Positions 53,312-62,958 of a stretch of 64,000 nt of DNA are shown here, in pieces. Position 1 is the first letter of the stretch. The number at the start of each line of letters is the position of its first letter. Source of the DNA: Goleter apudmare HA4340-LM2. GTDB lineage: Bacteria; Cyanobacteriota; Cyanobacteriia; Cyanobacteriales; Nostocaceae. The translations under genes and the position numbers were made by a program. The DNA is taken from positions 165,335 through 229,334 of the forward strand of contig JAHHHF010000073.1 of NCBI GenBank assembly GCA_019359495.1, written 5' to 3'. Below the pieces are notes generated by a model that was not told the DNA's origin, ran no database searches, and worked only from the letters and a program-made list of their open reading frames with translations.

Positions 53312-53921
53312 TTTAAGATTTACTTTATAAATGATCTCTAAATAGGGCGAAGTAAATAATTAAATGCTTGTAGAGAGGACTTAAGTCTAATCTACGAGAC
53401 GCTATGCGTAGCTTGCTTTGTCCCAGGCGTAAAAAAGTGCGAGAGCCGCTTACTACAAGCCTATTTCATTTATTTTGTATTAATTAACATAGTTTGGATG
53501 TATTTTCACCGGCTTACTTAAAGTTTTGAGATATTAAGATTAAGAGTTATGTAGCAACCCTAAATAATTAGCCCTTTCAAGGTGACTCGTGAAATTTCTT
53601 TTCTTCTCTCTGCTGACTCTGCGCCTCTGTGGTTAAATAAATCGCTTTTTAAGCGCAGAGGCGCGGAGAACACAGCGAAAAGTAGGAGCGGCGGCTACTC
53701 TGTGAGAGGTTGCCGACAGGCATCTGTGAGATCCGCTTAGAGCGACGCAGCGCAAAGTCAGATTGGAGGAAACTTCCGATCTGAACTTTGTAAGAGAGGA
53801 GCGTCACTTTTCAAGACAGAGGTAAGAGGTTGTAGAGGAATTGATTGCCAAAAATTCTTATCCACCTTGAAAGGGGTATCCTAAATAATTTGTGAAAAAA
53901 TCTAGTCCCCATTCCTCGTAT
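53312..53921. other. Repeat-rich spacer
   Basis: No gene. It holds a hairpin at 53621-53664 (GCGCCTCTG facing CAGAGGCGC, related to 1528-1571) with the same following phrase AGAACACAGCGAAAAGT. GCTATGCGTAGC near 53402 and other short repeat fragments also occur. It looks like a landing ground for small repeats next to the MITE. Confidence 0.55.
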
Positions 53922-54482
53922 TTAAGTATTAGGTACAGCAGAAATACTGTTCTGTTCAGATGCAGAACGGGGAAAACTTGGCAAATCGATGCCACTATGA
54001 TTAGCATTACGTGTTTTCAGTGCTAGTCTGTAACTCACGCTTTGCAATTCCGCTTGTAGCTGGCGATTTTCGCGTTGTAGCGTTGCCACCTTTTCACGCA
54101 CTGGAGCCATACGCTCCTCGAATTTACGGCGGTAAATTTGAGGTAACTCCTGTACTACTTGCTCCAACATCCGACTGCGATCAGTTAATTCTTGCACGGA
54201 CTGCCGCAATTGGTAAATTTCGGTGTCACGAGTGGTAATTTGCTCTTGGTAGAATGTCACCTGCTGCTCAACAGCTTCCAGTTGTTCTCGCAAGGACTGC
54301 AACTGAATCAAGTCTTCTTCAGACTCCGACCGTTGGGGTATAAAATTAGTATTACCCTTCACTAACCGGAAGAGTTCTTGAGATAGCTGTTGCACTAATT
54401 GATCACGAAGTTGCAACTCTTGGCGCAGTTGCGATACTTCCGTAGAGAGCGTTTGGATGTTGGATGTGTCAGATTGGCTCAC
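53922..54482 (-). CDS. Coiled-coil protein, unknown
   Basis: A 186-residue protein that is almost entirely coiled coil from residue 8 to about 155. Its heptads are rich in Gln, Leu and Glu (LSTEVSQLRQELQLRDQLVQQLSQEL and later LQRENRQLQAELQSVSYRLA). A conserved-looking break is PQIYRRKFEERMAPVREKV. The tail (FPRSASEQNSISAVPNT) is Ser-rich and disordered. There is no signal or membrane segment. It stands 185 bp after rpsF on the same strand. Coiled-coil proteins of this size include septation and cytoskeletal factors in filamentous cyanobacteria, but nothing here decides the role. Confidence 0.75.
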   Translation of the reverse strand: MSQSDTSNIQTLSTEVSQLRQELQLRDQLVQQLSQELFRLVKGNTNFIPQRSESEEDLIQLQSLREQLEAVEQQVTFYQEQITTRDTEIYQLRQSVQELTDRSRMLEQVVQELPQIYRRKFEERMAPVREKVATLQRENRQLQAELQSVSYRLALKTRNANHSGIDLPSFPRSASEQNSISAVPNT

Positions 54483-54667
54483 AGTGGCTTACAGCTCCCA
54501 TTCAGAATCTTGTCCACTTAGGTATAACTACGGTGATACTGCCTTTGGCAAGTATTTGCTAATTTAACATTCCCATACTAGAGAGGGAAAGCAAAACAGG
54601 CAGATTTTTATTGATGTTGTAACTTACTCAGTGCTAAGTGGCAATAACTCAGCACTAAGAAATTAAT

Positions 54668-54994
54668 TTAGGCGGGTACAGCCTCTGTCTCAACTTTTTC
54701 TTCGCGGACTTCCTGTTTAATTGTCAGGTAGCGAATAACATCCTCACTCAAACGCATAGCACGTTCTAAGGGAGCGATCGCTGTGCCGGGCCCAGTATAG
54801 TTAAACTGGATGTAGATGCCATCCCGGTGCTTGCCAATTTCATAGGCGAGACGACGCTTACCACGGTTTTGCACTTGGATATCTTCCGCGCCTTGTTCCC
54901 GGAGCAAGTTTTGGTATTTGGTAACGGCTTGCTCTACCTGTTCATCTCCTAGGTCAGGACGCAGAATGTACATTGTTTCGTAAACTAGTGACAT
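54668..54994 (-). CDS. rpsF: 30S ribosomal protein S6
   Basis: 108 residues: [20 protein letters not shown] at the start, then [26 protein letters not shown] and the helix [17 protein letters not shown], the standard S6 fold. The C-terminal tail is Glu/Val-rich and short. GGAG lies about ten bases before ATG. In many bacteria rpsF heads an operon with ssb and rpsR; here it is followed by the coiled-coil gene instead. Confidence 0.96.
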   Translation of the reverse strand: MSLVYETMYILRPDLGDEQVEQAVTKYQNLLREQGAEDIQVQNRGKRRLAYEIGKHRDGIYIQFNYTGPGTAIAPLERAMRLSEDVIRYLTIKQEVREEKVETEAVPA

Positions 54995-55191
54995 GATTTT
55001 AGTCTCCTTATGGACAAATTGGTTGCTGATGGTAATTTATACATAAAATTGATAGGCAATATCAGTAGAAATCAACATCTGCAGCAACAAGGAACTATAA
55101 TCTTACCAGTTTTCAATTTGAATCATTAGCCAAATCTGCCAAAGTTTCGATCTCTCGCTAAAAATCGCTCTCAGAAAATTAAGTCTGCTGC

Positions 55192-55197
55192 TATGAT
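55192..55197 (+). promoter_or_regulatory. Putative -10 box of a structured RNA
   Basis: TATGAT, six to seven bases before the expected start of the RNA candidate at 55203. No good -35 hexamer is visible at 16-18 bases upstream. Confidence 0.35.
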
Positions 55198-55202
55198 TTC
55201 TC

Positions 55203-55281
55203 TTTGCAGTGCTGGATTCACGGTGCTGGCTCACCACAAAAGCGTCTATGGATTTATTGTGAGAGAGGGAATCCAGCTTTT
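55203..55281 (+). ncRNA. Candidate structured small RNA (about 75-80 nt)
   Basis: In the gap between rpsF (minus) and the FAH-family gene (plus). An outer perfect stem, GCTGGATTC (55211-55219) with GAATCCAGC (55269-55277), closes a 49-base loop. The loop carries an inner stem, CTCAC with GTGAG, and the single-stranded stretch CACAAAAGCGTC. TTTT follows the outer stem, like a weak terminator. It has no reading frame and does not end an upstream gene. It could be one of the known cyanobacterial trans-acting RNAs or a leader of the next gene (118 bp on). Confidence 0.5.
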
Positions 55282-55398
55282 GATCATCAGAGGCTAACAG
55301 CTCTACCGTTGACCGTTGGTTCTACTGATTTCTTAAAAAAGCTGACTAACAACTACTAACAGCTTTTAATTGCATCCAAAAGGATATTAATCAAGGTT

Positions 55399-56172
55399 AT
55401 GGCGCAGCGCTATGTGCGAGTTCAAAATCAAGAAGGACAAATCTATTATGGGTTACTACAACTATCCCTCAATGTCCAGGTGCTAGATGCTCCGCCCTGG
55501 TTGCAGGGACAACCCACTGATTTAACATTGGCACCAGAAAATTATCAAATTCTGGCCCCTTGTGCCCCTTCCAAAGTCGTAGCTGTGGGCAAGAATTATA
55601 AAGATCATGCCGCAGAAATGGGCACCCCCGTACCCAGCGAGCCACTAATTTTTCTTAAGCCTCCTACCTCGATTATTGCTTCTGAAACAGAAATTAAGTA
55701 TCCTCAAATGTCACAACGGGTGGACTATGAAGGAGAGTTAGCTCTGATAATTGGCGATCGCGCCGTTGATTGCCAGCCTGAAGAAGCCCAAACTAAGATT
55801 TGGGGTTACACCATCGCCAATGATGTCACCGCCAGAGATTTACAAACAAAGGATAGTCAATGGACGCGAGCCAAAGGTTTTGACACATTCTGTCCATTGG
55901 GGCCTTGGATTGTCAGGGAATTAAATCCAGGAGCCAGATTACAGACTTTCTTAAATGACGAGACTAATCCAGTCCAATCTTCCTGTATTGATCAGATGGT
56001 GTTTCCCCCTGATGTTTTGGTGTCTTACATCAGTCGGGTGATGACACTATTACCAGGAGATGTAATTTTAACTGGTACACCAGAGGGCATAGGACCATTA
56101 AATTTAGGCGATCGCGTCCGTGTAGAAATTGAAGGCATTGGTCGCCTAGAAAACATTGTGGCAGCCCGTTAG
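55399..56172 (+). CDS. Fumarylacetoacetate hydrolase (FAH)-family protein
   Basis: A 257-residue metal-dependent enzyme of the FAH superfamily, whose members cleave carbon-carbon bonds or decarboxylate 3-oxoacids such as oxaloacetate. VVAVGKNYKDHAAEMG (substrate lid region), the metal ligands VDYEGELALIIG (E-x-E) and GYTIANDVTARDLQ (Asp), KGFDTFCPLGPWIV, and GDVILTGTPEGIGPL at the C-terminus are all present. The substrate in cyanobacteria is not established; oxaloacetate or acylpyruvate are usual suggestions. It is a single gene. Confidence 0.92.
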   Translation: MAQRYVRVQNQEGQIYYGLLQLSLNVQVLDAPPWLQGQPTDLTLAPENYQILAPCAPSKVVAVGKNYKDHAAEMGTPVPSEPLIFLKPPTSIIASETEIKYPQMSQRVDYEGELALIIGDRAVDCQPEEAQTKIWGYTIANDVTARDLQTKDSQWTRAKGFDTFCPLGPWIVRELNPGARLQTFLNDETNPVQSSCIDQMVFPPDVLVSYISRVMTLLPGDVILTGTPEGIGPLNLGDRVRVEIEGIGRLENIVAAR

Positions 56173-56264
56173 GTAATTCCAAGTCCCCTAACATCTATGC
56201 TGCCAAATATACTGTGCAGGCAATAGACATCCAGATAGTTACTCTTGACTCTGGACTCTTGTAC

Positions 56265-56285
56265 AGACGTTGCAATGCAACGTCT
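56265..56285. repeat. Dispersed palindrome (GAGACGTTGCA type), second copy
   Basis: AGACGTTGCA, A, TGCAACGTCT: a perfect 10-bp inverted repeat matching the core of 12004-12034. It overlaps the region between the converging FAH-family and Tic20 genes and ends 11 bp before the Tic20 stop. Confidence 0.7.
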
Positions 56286-56295
56286 CTCCAAGTGA

Positions 56296-56772
56296 TCAGC
56301 GCACTTGCATATACACAGCATCAGAAATGGCTGGAATTTCTGCATAACGCCCCGCTAAAGATTGGGCTACAGAATAAACAACTGCTGCCACAATTCCTAA
56401 AAAGACAGTGCTGGCTAATGTTTGAACTGCAAAATCTAATCCAGGAAGTGCCACAATTCGTAAAACTATACTGCACAGAAAGACTATGATGTCTAAAAGG
56501 ATTGCCTGCATCGTATTGAATCGAATGAAATGACTTACTTTTTCATTTCTGACTACCAGAATAAATAGAGCAAAGAACACAATCAGCTGACCAAACGATC
56601 CCAAGCTGCCATAAATTTGGATTACAGGCTGGAGGGGGAGGAGTAGCACTTGCAGTGCGGGGAATTGTGTTAACAAAGATACACCAAATACCAGCCCATC
56701 AATTAAAGGCAATAAATAAGGCAAACAAGCAAAAATCCGGTCGGAAACCGTTGTAGACCCGCGCCAAGACAT
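56296..56772 (-). CDS. Tic20-family membrane protein
   Basis: A 158-residue four-helix membrane protein. It starts [30 protein letters not shown] and continues with LPLQPVIQIYGSLGSFGQLIVFFALFILVVRNEKVSHFIRFNTMQAILLD, the conserved core shared with chloroplast Tic20 (split here only for description). In plants Tic20 is part of the inner-envelope protein import channel; the cyanobacterial role is not settled. The last hydrophobic segment is LASTVFLGIVAAVVYSVAQS. Single gene. Confidence 0.9.
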   Translation of the reverse strand: MSWRGSTTVSDRIFACLPYLLPLIDGLVFGVSLLTQFPALQVLLLPLQPVIQIYGSLGSFGQLIVFFALFILVVRNEKVSHFIRFNTMQAILLDIIVFLCSIVLRIVALPGLDFAVQTLASTVFLGIVAAVVYSVAQSLAGRYAEIPAISDAVYMQVR

Positions 56773-56853
56773 CGTGCGTTCTCCTGTGGCTAAATTTCAA
56801 CAGTTACTTGAGCCTAGGATAACGCAGTTGTGTGGTATTACTAGCAGATGCAA

Positions 56854-57051
56854 TTATTCGATATGGGCAATCCGGAAACCCATCATACACTCATACTGCT
56901 CTGACTGCTGTTCTGTGGGTGGGCGTAGTTGTTGACCACACCGCAGTTGACCCCGACGCCAACGGGGTTGGCCGCTGCGATCAGCCAGTAAACAAGATTG
57001 GCAAACCTGCTCAGGGGCAAGGATTTGATCGTCCATTAAAATGACCAGCAT
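56854..57051 (-). CDS. Small Cys-containing protein, unknown
   Basis: A 65-residue protein from MLVILMDDQILAPE (the frame is open a further 29 codons, without support). It has C-Q-S-C, then a basic stretch (RSGQPRWRRGQLRCGQ) and a fourth Cys in YECMMGF. The layout C-x2-C-x18-C could bind a metal, and the Arg-rich part could contact nucleic acid. It is close to Tic20 on the same strand, 82 bp away. I do not recognise the family. Confidence 0.6.
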   Translation of the reverse strand: MLVILMDDQILAPEQVCQSCLLADRSGQPRWRRGQLRCGQQLRPPTEQQSEQYECMMGFRIAHIE

Positions 57052-57138
57052 CCCATATCTCCTGTAAACCCTCATTTTTTCCCACATTTCACTCAGGAGC
57101 CGACTTGTAGTAAGTGGTTTGATTGGTAAGGCTGGCAA

Positions 57139-57757
57139 GGGTGTTGATGTTTCTCAACATAGTGATGTTTATTTCCGCCAACTTACTTGAGCAAGATGTG
57201 CTTTTTAATGCAAGTTACAGACAAAGGTAACTTTCTGCGTGCTTTTGAGTAAAAATGTGAGTATTTTCAACCTGAATCAAAATGACCAAGTACACCTAAT
57301 TTCATTGTAGTTTGTGTACATTAGATGGTGTTTTTTGACGTAAAAAGTAATACATAAATTTTTCAAATACGACGTGGTAAAACGTCTAAGTTATCCATTA
57401 CCTGCCTGTGAATTCAGCAATGGGTATTTTAAACTGGATACTAGGAAAGAGTGCAATATTCGTTAACGCATTAGTATATAAGTCAGCACAAATAGACGTT
57501 TTGTAAAGGTTGGGGGAAGGGAAAAGTATTACGGAGTCAGGAAAATGAAATTCCTTTGATTCTTGCTCCTAATTTGGCTTAGGCCTTCTAGGTGGAAATC
57601 GAACCTTTCCCGACTGCTGGCAGCAGTCTCATAGTCAATCGTCAAAAACTATTGAACTATAGACTTTGGAATATGTACTCTTGACTGTGGACTGTTAATA
57701 AAGTGTGACATCCAAGCAAAATCAATTGTGGAAAAATTTCCATCAAGGATAGCTGAA
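57139..57757. other. Long spacer/leader upstream of glyA
   Basis: About 600 bp without a gene. At 57612-57628 GACTGCT-GGC-AGCAGTC forms a perfect hairpin. Just before it GGAAA and TTTCC can pair around TCGAACC. I checked for a tRNA (the sequence GGTTCGA appears on the minus strand), but the T-stem does not pair properly. I also saw no glycine riboswitch core. The structured part may be a glyA leader. Confidence 0.4.
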
Positions 57758-59041
57758 GTGACTAGAACTAACTCAGATTTTCTTAACTCGTCTGATCCGG
57801 CAATCGCGGAGTTAATCAACCAAGAACTACAGCGTCAACGTGACCACTTGGAGTTAATTGCCAGTGAAAACTTTACCTCAAGCGCTGTATTGGCGGCTCA
57901 AGGCTCCGTACTGACAAATAAATACGCTGAAGGATTGCCTGGTAAACGTTACTATGGTGGTTGCGAATTTGTCGATCAAGTGGAACAGATAGCGATCGAC
58001 CGTGCTAAACAGTTGTTTGGTGCTGCTCATGCTAATGTCCAACCCCATTCTGGTGCCCAGGCAAATTTTGCTGTGTTCTTGACACTCTTAGAACCAGGGG
58101 ACAAAATCATGGGGATGGATTTGTCTCACGGGGGACATCTCACCCACGGTTCGCCAGTCAATGTTTCGGGTAAGTGGTTCCAAGTCTGCCACTACGGTGT
58201 TAGTCAACAAACAGAACAACTCGACTACGATCAAATTCGGGAGCTGGCGCTGAGGGAGCGTCCCAAGCTCTTAATTTGTGGTTATTCGGCTTATCCCCGC
58301 GTCATTGACTTTGCCAAGTTCCGTAGCATCGCCGATGAAATTGGCGCCTACTTGTTAGCAGATATTGCTCACATTGCTGGTTTAGTTGCCACTGGACTTC
58401 ATCCTAGCCCGATTCCTCACTGTCATGTAGTGACAACTACTACCCATAAAACCCTACGCGGACCTCGTGGTGGTTTAATCTTAACTGGGGATGCAGAATT
58501 GGGCAAAAAACTCGATAAATCCGTTTTCCCTGGTAGTCAGGGTGGGCCTTTAGAACATGTGATTGCTGGTAAGGCTGTAGCTTTTGGTGAAGCTCTGAAG
58601 CCAGAGTTTCAAACCTATTCCGCCCAAGTAATTGACAATGCTCGCGCCTTGGCTAGTCAACTGCAAAACCGGGGCTTAAAGCTAGTATCTAATGGCACTG
58701 ATAACCATTTAATGCTCGTAGATTTGCAGTCTATTGGTCTCACAGGTAAGAAAGCGGATCAGCTGGTGAGTGGTGTAAATATTACCGCCAACAAAAACAC
58801 AGTACCCTTTGATCCCCAGTCACCATTTATTACCAGTGGTTTGCGATTGGGTTCACCAGCGATGACCACTAGAGGACTAGGAGTAGAAGAATTTACTGAG
58901 ATTGGCAATATCATTGCCGATCGCCTACTATCTCCAGATAACGAAGAAGTAGCGGCTGATTGTCGGCGACGGGTAGCGGCATTGTGCGATCGCTTCCCCT
59001 TATATTCTCACCTAGAGATTCCCGTACCTGCTTTAGTGTAG
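57758..59041 (+). CDS. glyA: Serine hydroxymethyltransferase
   Basis: A 427-residue PLP enzyme converting serine and tetrahydrofolate to glycine and methylene-tetrahydrofolate, also used in photorespiration. Motifs: [82 protein letters not shown] and the PLP lysine in [17 protein letters not shown] take the GTG at 57758 ([14 protein letters not shown]), with AGGA eight bases upstream. A GTG ten codons earlier (57728) is also open but has no ribosome site. Confidence 0.96.
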   Translation: MTRTNSDFLNSSDPAIAELINQELQRQRDHLELIASENFTSSAVLAAQGSVLTNKYAEGLPGKRYYGGCEFVDQVEQIAIDRAKQLFGAAHANVQPHSGAQANFAVFLTLLEPGDKIMGMDLSHGGHLTHGSPVNVSGKWFQVCHYGVSQQTEQLDYDQIRELALRERPKLLICGYSAYPRVIDFAKFRSIADEIGAYLLADIAHIAGLVATGLHPSPIPHCHVVTTTTHKTLRGPRGGLILTGDAELGKKLDKSVFPGSQGGPLEHVIAGKAVAFGEALKPEFQTYSAQVIDNARALASQLQNRGLKLVSNGTDNHLMLVDLQSIGLTGKKADQLVSGVNITANKNTVPFDPQSPFITSGLRLGSPAMTTRGLGVEEFTEIGNIIADRLLSPDNEEVAADCRRRVAALCDRFPLYSHLEIPVPALV

Positions 59042-59223
59042 GGACTAGGAATGGTAGGGGAGCAGGGCGCAGGGTAGAAGAAATTTACTCAATACCCCAT
59101 GCCCCATCCCCTAGTCCAAAAATGTACTATTATTACACTGATAAATAGTAAAAACCCCGTAATTATATTTAGAAACCTCTCTCGGCCGGTTTTCTTCCAT
59201 AAACTACTTACTGAATAATACAG

Positions 59224-60264
59224 ATGCCTGCTCAGATTTATCATCTGATTTCCTTTCTTGTCGCTGCCGTGGTTGTTCTCTGGACTACGCCTGATGTCAA
59301 GAATATTGGTCTCAAAAGTGGACGAGTAGATCAACCTGGTGGTCGTAAAGTCCATCAGCGCCCGATGGTACGCCTGGGCGGAGTTTCTATCTTCGCAGGT
59401 ACTATCACCTCTCTACTAGTTGTCTGGTGGTTGGGCGGATTTGACAATCTCTCACCGGAAAAAGAATGGCAAATTTGGGGTGTCACTTTAGGTGGTCTTG
59501 GCTTTTTTCTCATTGGTTTAGCAGACGATTTACTCAACCTATCCCCCTTTACACGTCTGTTGATGCAAGTTGTTGTAGCATCTGCTGCCTGGAAAGCAGG
59601 TGTCAGTATAGATTTTATTAGCGTTCCCACAATGGGAATAGTTGATCTCAACTGGCTGAGTTTGCCCATCACAGTTATTTGGCTGGTGGGGATGGTGAAT
59701 GCCATTAACTGGATTGACGGTTTAGACGGGTTAGCGGCTGGGGTATCTGGAATTGCGGCGGTAGTGATGCTAGTCGTGTCCTTGTTTATGCACCAGCCAG
59801 CAGCAGCCCTAATTGCTGCCGCCCTGGCTGGTGCAGCCCTGGGATTTCTTCGTTATAATTTTAACCCCGCTCAAATCTTTATGGGAGATGGCGGGGCATA
59901 TTTTATGGGATTCACCCTAGCGGCGGTGGGTGTCATCGGTTTGGTGAAAATCCCTGCTTTCACAGCAGTTTTACTACCTTATTTAATTCTCGCTGTGCCC
60001 ATTGTGGATATGTCGGCAGTAATTTTGGCACGACTCCGTCACGGCAAGTCACCTTTTAGTGCCGATAAACGCCATCTGCACCATCGTCTACTCAACGCTG
60101 GTTTGTCCCATCGCTGGACAGTTTTGTTTATTTACTGTTTAACTCTGTGGGTTGGCAGTTTGGCATTAGCTGTTGCTGGTATACCTAGTGGCCTTACCTA
60201 CGCCTGTGTTGCTACCACCTTGCTAAGTTTCGCCATCTGGCGCGTTTGGAAACTCTCTCGATAG
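59224..60264 (+). CDS. WecA/MraY-type polyprenyl-phosphate sugar-1-phosphate transferase
   Basis: A 346-residue membrane enzyme with about ten helices. It moves a sugar phosphate (often GlcNAc-1-P) from UDP-sugar to undecaprenyl phosphate, the first step of a lipid-linked glycan. Landmarks: GLADDLLNLSPFTRLLMQ (Asp pair), VNAINWIDGLDGLAAGVS, GDGGAYFMGF and the cytoplasmic loop KRHLHHRLLNAGLSH, all as in WecA/TagO rather than MraY. It could feed the LCP protein at 17.6 kb, but no surface-polysaccharide cluster is attached. Confidence 0.9.
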   Translation: MPAQIYHLISFLVAAVVVLWTTPDVKNIGLKSGRVDQPGGRKVHQRPMVRLGGVSIFAGTITSLLVVWWLGGFDNLSPEKEWQIWGVTLGGLGFFLIGLADDLLNLSPFTRLLMQVVVASAAWKAGVSIDFISVPTMGIVDLNWLSLPITVIWLVGMVNAINWIDGLDGLAAGVSGIAAVVMLVVSLFMHQPAAALIAAALAGAALGFLRYNFNPAQIFMGDGGAYFMGFTLAAVGVIGLVKIPAFTAVLLPYLILAVPIVDMSAVILARLRHGKSPFSADKRHLHHRLLNAGLSHRWTVLFIYCLTLWVGSLALAVAGIPSGLTYACVATTLLSFAIWRVWKLSR

Positions 60265-60391
60265 TCTTTTCAGGGTTTTGAAATTTTGGTCATGATTCAT
60301 AGTTAATTGGTAATGGGTAATGGGAAGATAAAGCATTAAGGTGCTACTCTATTTCATACTTTTTATTACCTATTCCCAATTAGCCAATTTT

Positions 60392-61642
60392 ATGAGTGCA
60401 GAGATTATTTGTGTTGGTACAGAAATGCTGCTGGGAGATATCCTCAATAGCAATGCTCAATATCTAGCGCAACAATTAGCGCAGTTAGGCATTCCCCATT
60501 ACTATCAAACTGTAGTTGGGGATAACCCAGAACGCATCAAGCAAGTTATAGAAATTGCGATTACCAGGGCAGAAATTCTCATTTTCACTGGTGGTTTGGG
60601 GCCGACACCAGATGACCTCACCTGCGAAACCATTGCTGATTTTTTTGGCGCACCCTTGGTAGAACGTCCAGAAGTTATTGAAGATATGACTCGGAAATTT
60701 GCCCAACGCAGTCGCGCCATGACTCCTAGCAACCTGAAGCAAGCCTTGCTTCCGCAAGGTGCAGATATTTTACCCAACCCTACAGGCACAGCCCCCGGTA
60801 TCATCTGGCAACCCCGTCCAAATGTGACAATTTTTACATTTCCTGGTGTGCCATCTGAAATGTACCGGATGTGGGAAGCAACCGCAGTCCCCTTTCTCAA
60901 AAGCCAAGGCTGGGGTAAAGAAATTATTTATAGCCGGAGTCTCAGGTTTTGGGGAATTGGTGAATCTGCTTTGGCGGAAAAAGTCGCACCTTATTTTAAT
61001 TTGCCCAATCCCACAGTTGCCCCCTATGCAGGAAAAGGAGAAGTCAGGCTACGAGTTTCGGCAAAAGCCGCTTCGGAAGCAGCAGCAGAGGCTTTGATTT
61101 CACCTGTGGAGAAGCAAATTAAAGAAATTGCCGGATTGGATTACTACGGTGTTAATGATGACACTTTGGCTACAGTGGTGGGGCAGTTATTGCGTGCATC
61201 AGGGGAAACACTTTCAGTCGCAGAATCATGTACTGGTGGTGGACTAGGGCAAATGCTGACTGAGATTTCTGGGAGTTCTAATTACTTTTGGGGTGGGGTA
61301 ATTTCCTATGACAACTCTGTGAAGGTGCGACTATTGGGAGTTAACCCAGAAGATTTGGGCAAATATGGTGCAGTAAGTGCTATTGTTGCCGAGCAAATGG
61401 CTGTGGGAGTAAAAACCCGCCTTTCGACTCCTTGGGGGTTGAGTGTCACTGGGATTGCTGGCCCAACTGGGGGTACTGATATGAAGCCAGTGGGTTTAGT
61501 TTACATTGGTCTAGCAGGGCCTAATGGTGAAGTAGCCAGTTTTGAGCATAAGTTTGGCGCAACGCGGAGTCGGGATTTTATTCGTCATGTGAGTGCAAAC
61601 ACCGCATTAGATACGCTGCGGCGTAAGTTGTTGACAAGATAG
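60392..61642 (+). CDS. cinA: CinA-like protein (MoCF domain plus CinA C-terminal domain)
   Basis: A 416-residue two-domain protein. The N-terminal molybdopterin-binding-like domain starts SAEIICVGTEMLLGDILNSNAQYLAQ and has IFTGGLGPTPDDLT and FPGVPSEM. The C-terminal domain has SVAESCTGGGLGQMLTEISGSSNYF and GVVSY-like GGVISYDNSVK with SVTGIAGPTGG, as in NMN deamidases (PncC). In other bacteria the combination has ADP-ribose pyrophosphatase and NMN deamidase activities and links to NAD recycling. The frame is open 17 codons earlier; ATG at 60392 fits the family. Confidence 0.94.
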   Translation: MSAEIICVGTEMLLGDILNSNAQYLAQQLAQLGIPHYYQTVVGDNPERIKQVIEIAITRAEILIFTGGLGPTPDDLTCETIADFFGAPLVERPEVIEDMTRKFAQRSRAMTPSNLKQALLPQGADILPNPTGTAPGIIWQPRPNVTIFTFPGVPSEMYRMWEATAVPFLKSQGWGKEIIYSRSLRFWGIGESALAEKVAPYFNLPNPTVAPYAGKGEVRLRVSAKAASEAAAEALISPVEKQIKEIAGLDYYGVNDDTLATVVGQLLRASGETLSVAESCTGGGLGQMLTEISGSSNYFWGGVISYDNSVKVRLLGVNPEDLGKYGAVSAIVAEQMAVGVKTRLSTPWGLSVTGIAGPTGGTDMKPVGLVYIGLAGPNGEVASFEHKFGATRSRDFIRHVSANTALDTLRRKLLTR

Positions 61643-61656
61643 GATAGGCCCTATCC

Positions 61657-61815
61657 CTAATTATCAACATCGACATTCCAGATTTTAATAGTTTGGTTTC
61701 TACTTCCAGAAGCGAGAGTTTTACCATCTACACTCCAAGCCACACTCAAAACAATATCTCTATGAACAGTAATGGCTTTTAACAATCTATTTCGTGTAAT
61801 AATTAAGAATATTTC
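61657..61815 (-). pseudogene. WD40-repeat protein remnant
   Basis: The minus strand reads a single WD blade up to a stop: HRDIVLSVAWSVDGKTLASG, then SRNQTIKIWNVDVDN. This fits the core WD signature S-x-D-G-K-x-L-A-S-G-S-x-D-x-T-I-K-I-W with N for D once. An in-frame TAA lies about 17 codons further upstream and no start codon is present. This is the tail of a lost WD40 gene, a class abundant in filamentous cyanobacteria. Confidence 0.75.
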
Positions 61816-61872
61816 TTATTTAACTAAAGGATTATCTAGCTGACTGAGGAGCTGACTGCTAGAGCGATCGCT

Positions 61873-62862
61873 ATGACCATCACCATTTCAAATCAAGATT
61901 ACTGGGATCTGTTTCAAGAAGCAAACATCACACACCAAGAACAATCAGAAGTATTGGATGTTACTTGGAAATATCCTGCTGTATTGGGGCAAGGGTATCG
62001 ACGAGAAATTGAGTTGCAACCAGGGTTAGATTTGACAGTTGAGGACTATCAACTGCACAAAAACTTGATACGCAAAGGTGACGAATATAAGCATCCCATT
62101 CAGTATGGATTTTTGCTTTCAGGTAATTTTAAATCCAGAGAAGACAATATTAGCCCTGGGCAGAATTGGTTTTGCGGCTGTGGTTTACAACAAAGTTGCA
62201 TTAGCCAACAATCAGCACAAAGGCGAATGTTACTAGTCAATGTTCATATTGCACCGCAACTATGCCAATCATTTATTGCCAAACCAAGCGGGGAAATTTC
62301 CCCAGAATTACTACATTTGTTTCGTGAACCATCTCAAGAATACTACTATCGCTATGGTCAAGTGACAACAGAAATGCAGTTGGCATTGCAGCAAATTTTA
62401 CGCTGTCCTTACCAAGGAGTCACCAAACGAGTGTATCTCGAAAGCAAGGTATTGGAAATTTTAGCATTGATGCTGGAACAGGAAATTGAACTACAGCGAG
62501 GTAAAGTTTCTCCATTGTCATTAAAGCATGACGATTTAGATCGCATTCACCAAGCCAAAAAAATTTTACTGCAACGTTTAGATAATCCCCCATCGCTGAT
62601 AGAACTGGCGCGTCAGGTGGGGTTGAATGATTACACTCTCAAAAGAGGTTTTCGACAAGTGTTTGGCAAGACAGTGTTTAGCTATCTCCATGATTATCGT
62701 TTAGAACAAGCACAGCAGTTATTAGCCAGGAGTGAAATGAAAGTCACAGAAATTGCTGGCTTAATTGGATTTGACAGTCGCAGTTATTTTGCCGCCGCCT
62801 TTAGAAAGAAATTTGGCATGGGGCCGAAAGCCTATCAGATGCGGTATAAAAATTCCGGTTAG
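61873..62862 (+). CDS. AraC-family regulator (PchR-like, siderophore locus)
   Basis: A 329-residue regulator. The first 220 residues form a ligand domain of the kind seen in siderophore-responsive PchR proteins (YRREIELQPGLDLTVEDYQLH). The last 100 are the two helix-turn-helix units: PPSLIELARQVGLNDYTLKRGFRQVFG and MKVTEIAGLIGFDSRSYFAAAFRKKFGMGPKAYQ. It lies 97 bp before the receptor fragment, the normal place for the activator of a TonB-dependent ferric-siderophore operon. Here the genes it would control are broken. Confidence 0.9.
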   Translation: MTITISNQDYWDLFQEANITHQEQSEVLDVTWKYPAVLGQGYRREIELQPGLDLTVEDYQLHKNLIRKGDEYKHPIQYGFLLSGNFKSREDNISPGQNWFCGCGLQQSCISQQSAQRRMLLVNVHIAPQLCQSFIAKPSGEISPELLHLFREPSQEYYYRYGQVTTEMQLALQQILRCPYQGVTKRVYLESKVLEILALMLEQEIELQRGKVSPLSLKHDDLDRIHQAKKILLQRLDNPPSLIELARQVGLNDYTLKRGFRQVFGKTVFSYLHDYRLEQAQQLLARSEMKVTEIAGLIGFDSRSYFAAAFRKKFGMGPKAYQMRYKNSG

Positions 62863-62958
62863 CGTTCAAAAATACTCCGGCTAACGACCAAAAAAGCTTT
62901 AACTTTTCACTGCAAACTGGTAAGTTCTTGAAAATACTTCTCAGTTGGATGTCTTGTG

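Noticed and set aside
57585..57640. tRNA gene suggested by GGTTCGA on the minus strand
   Set aside because: The T-stem around the motif does not pair with the required C61, and no anticodon or acceptor stem can be folded.
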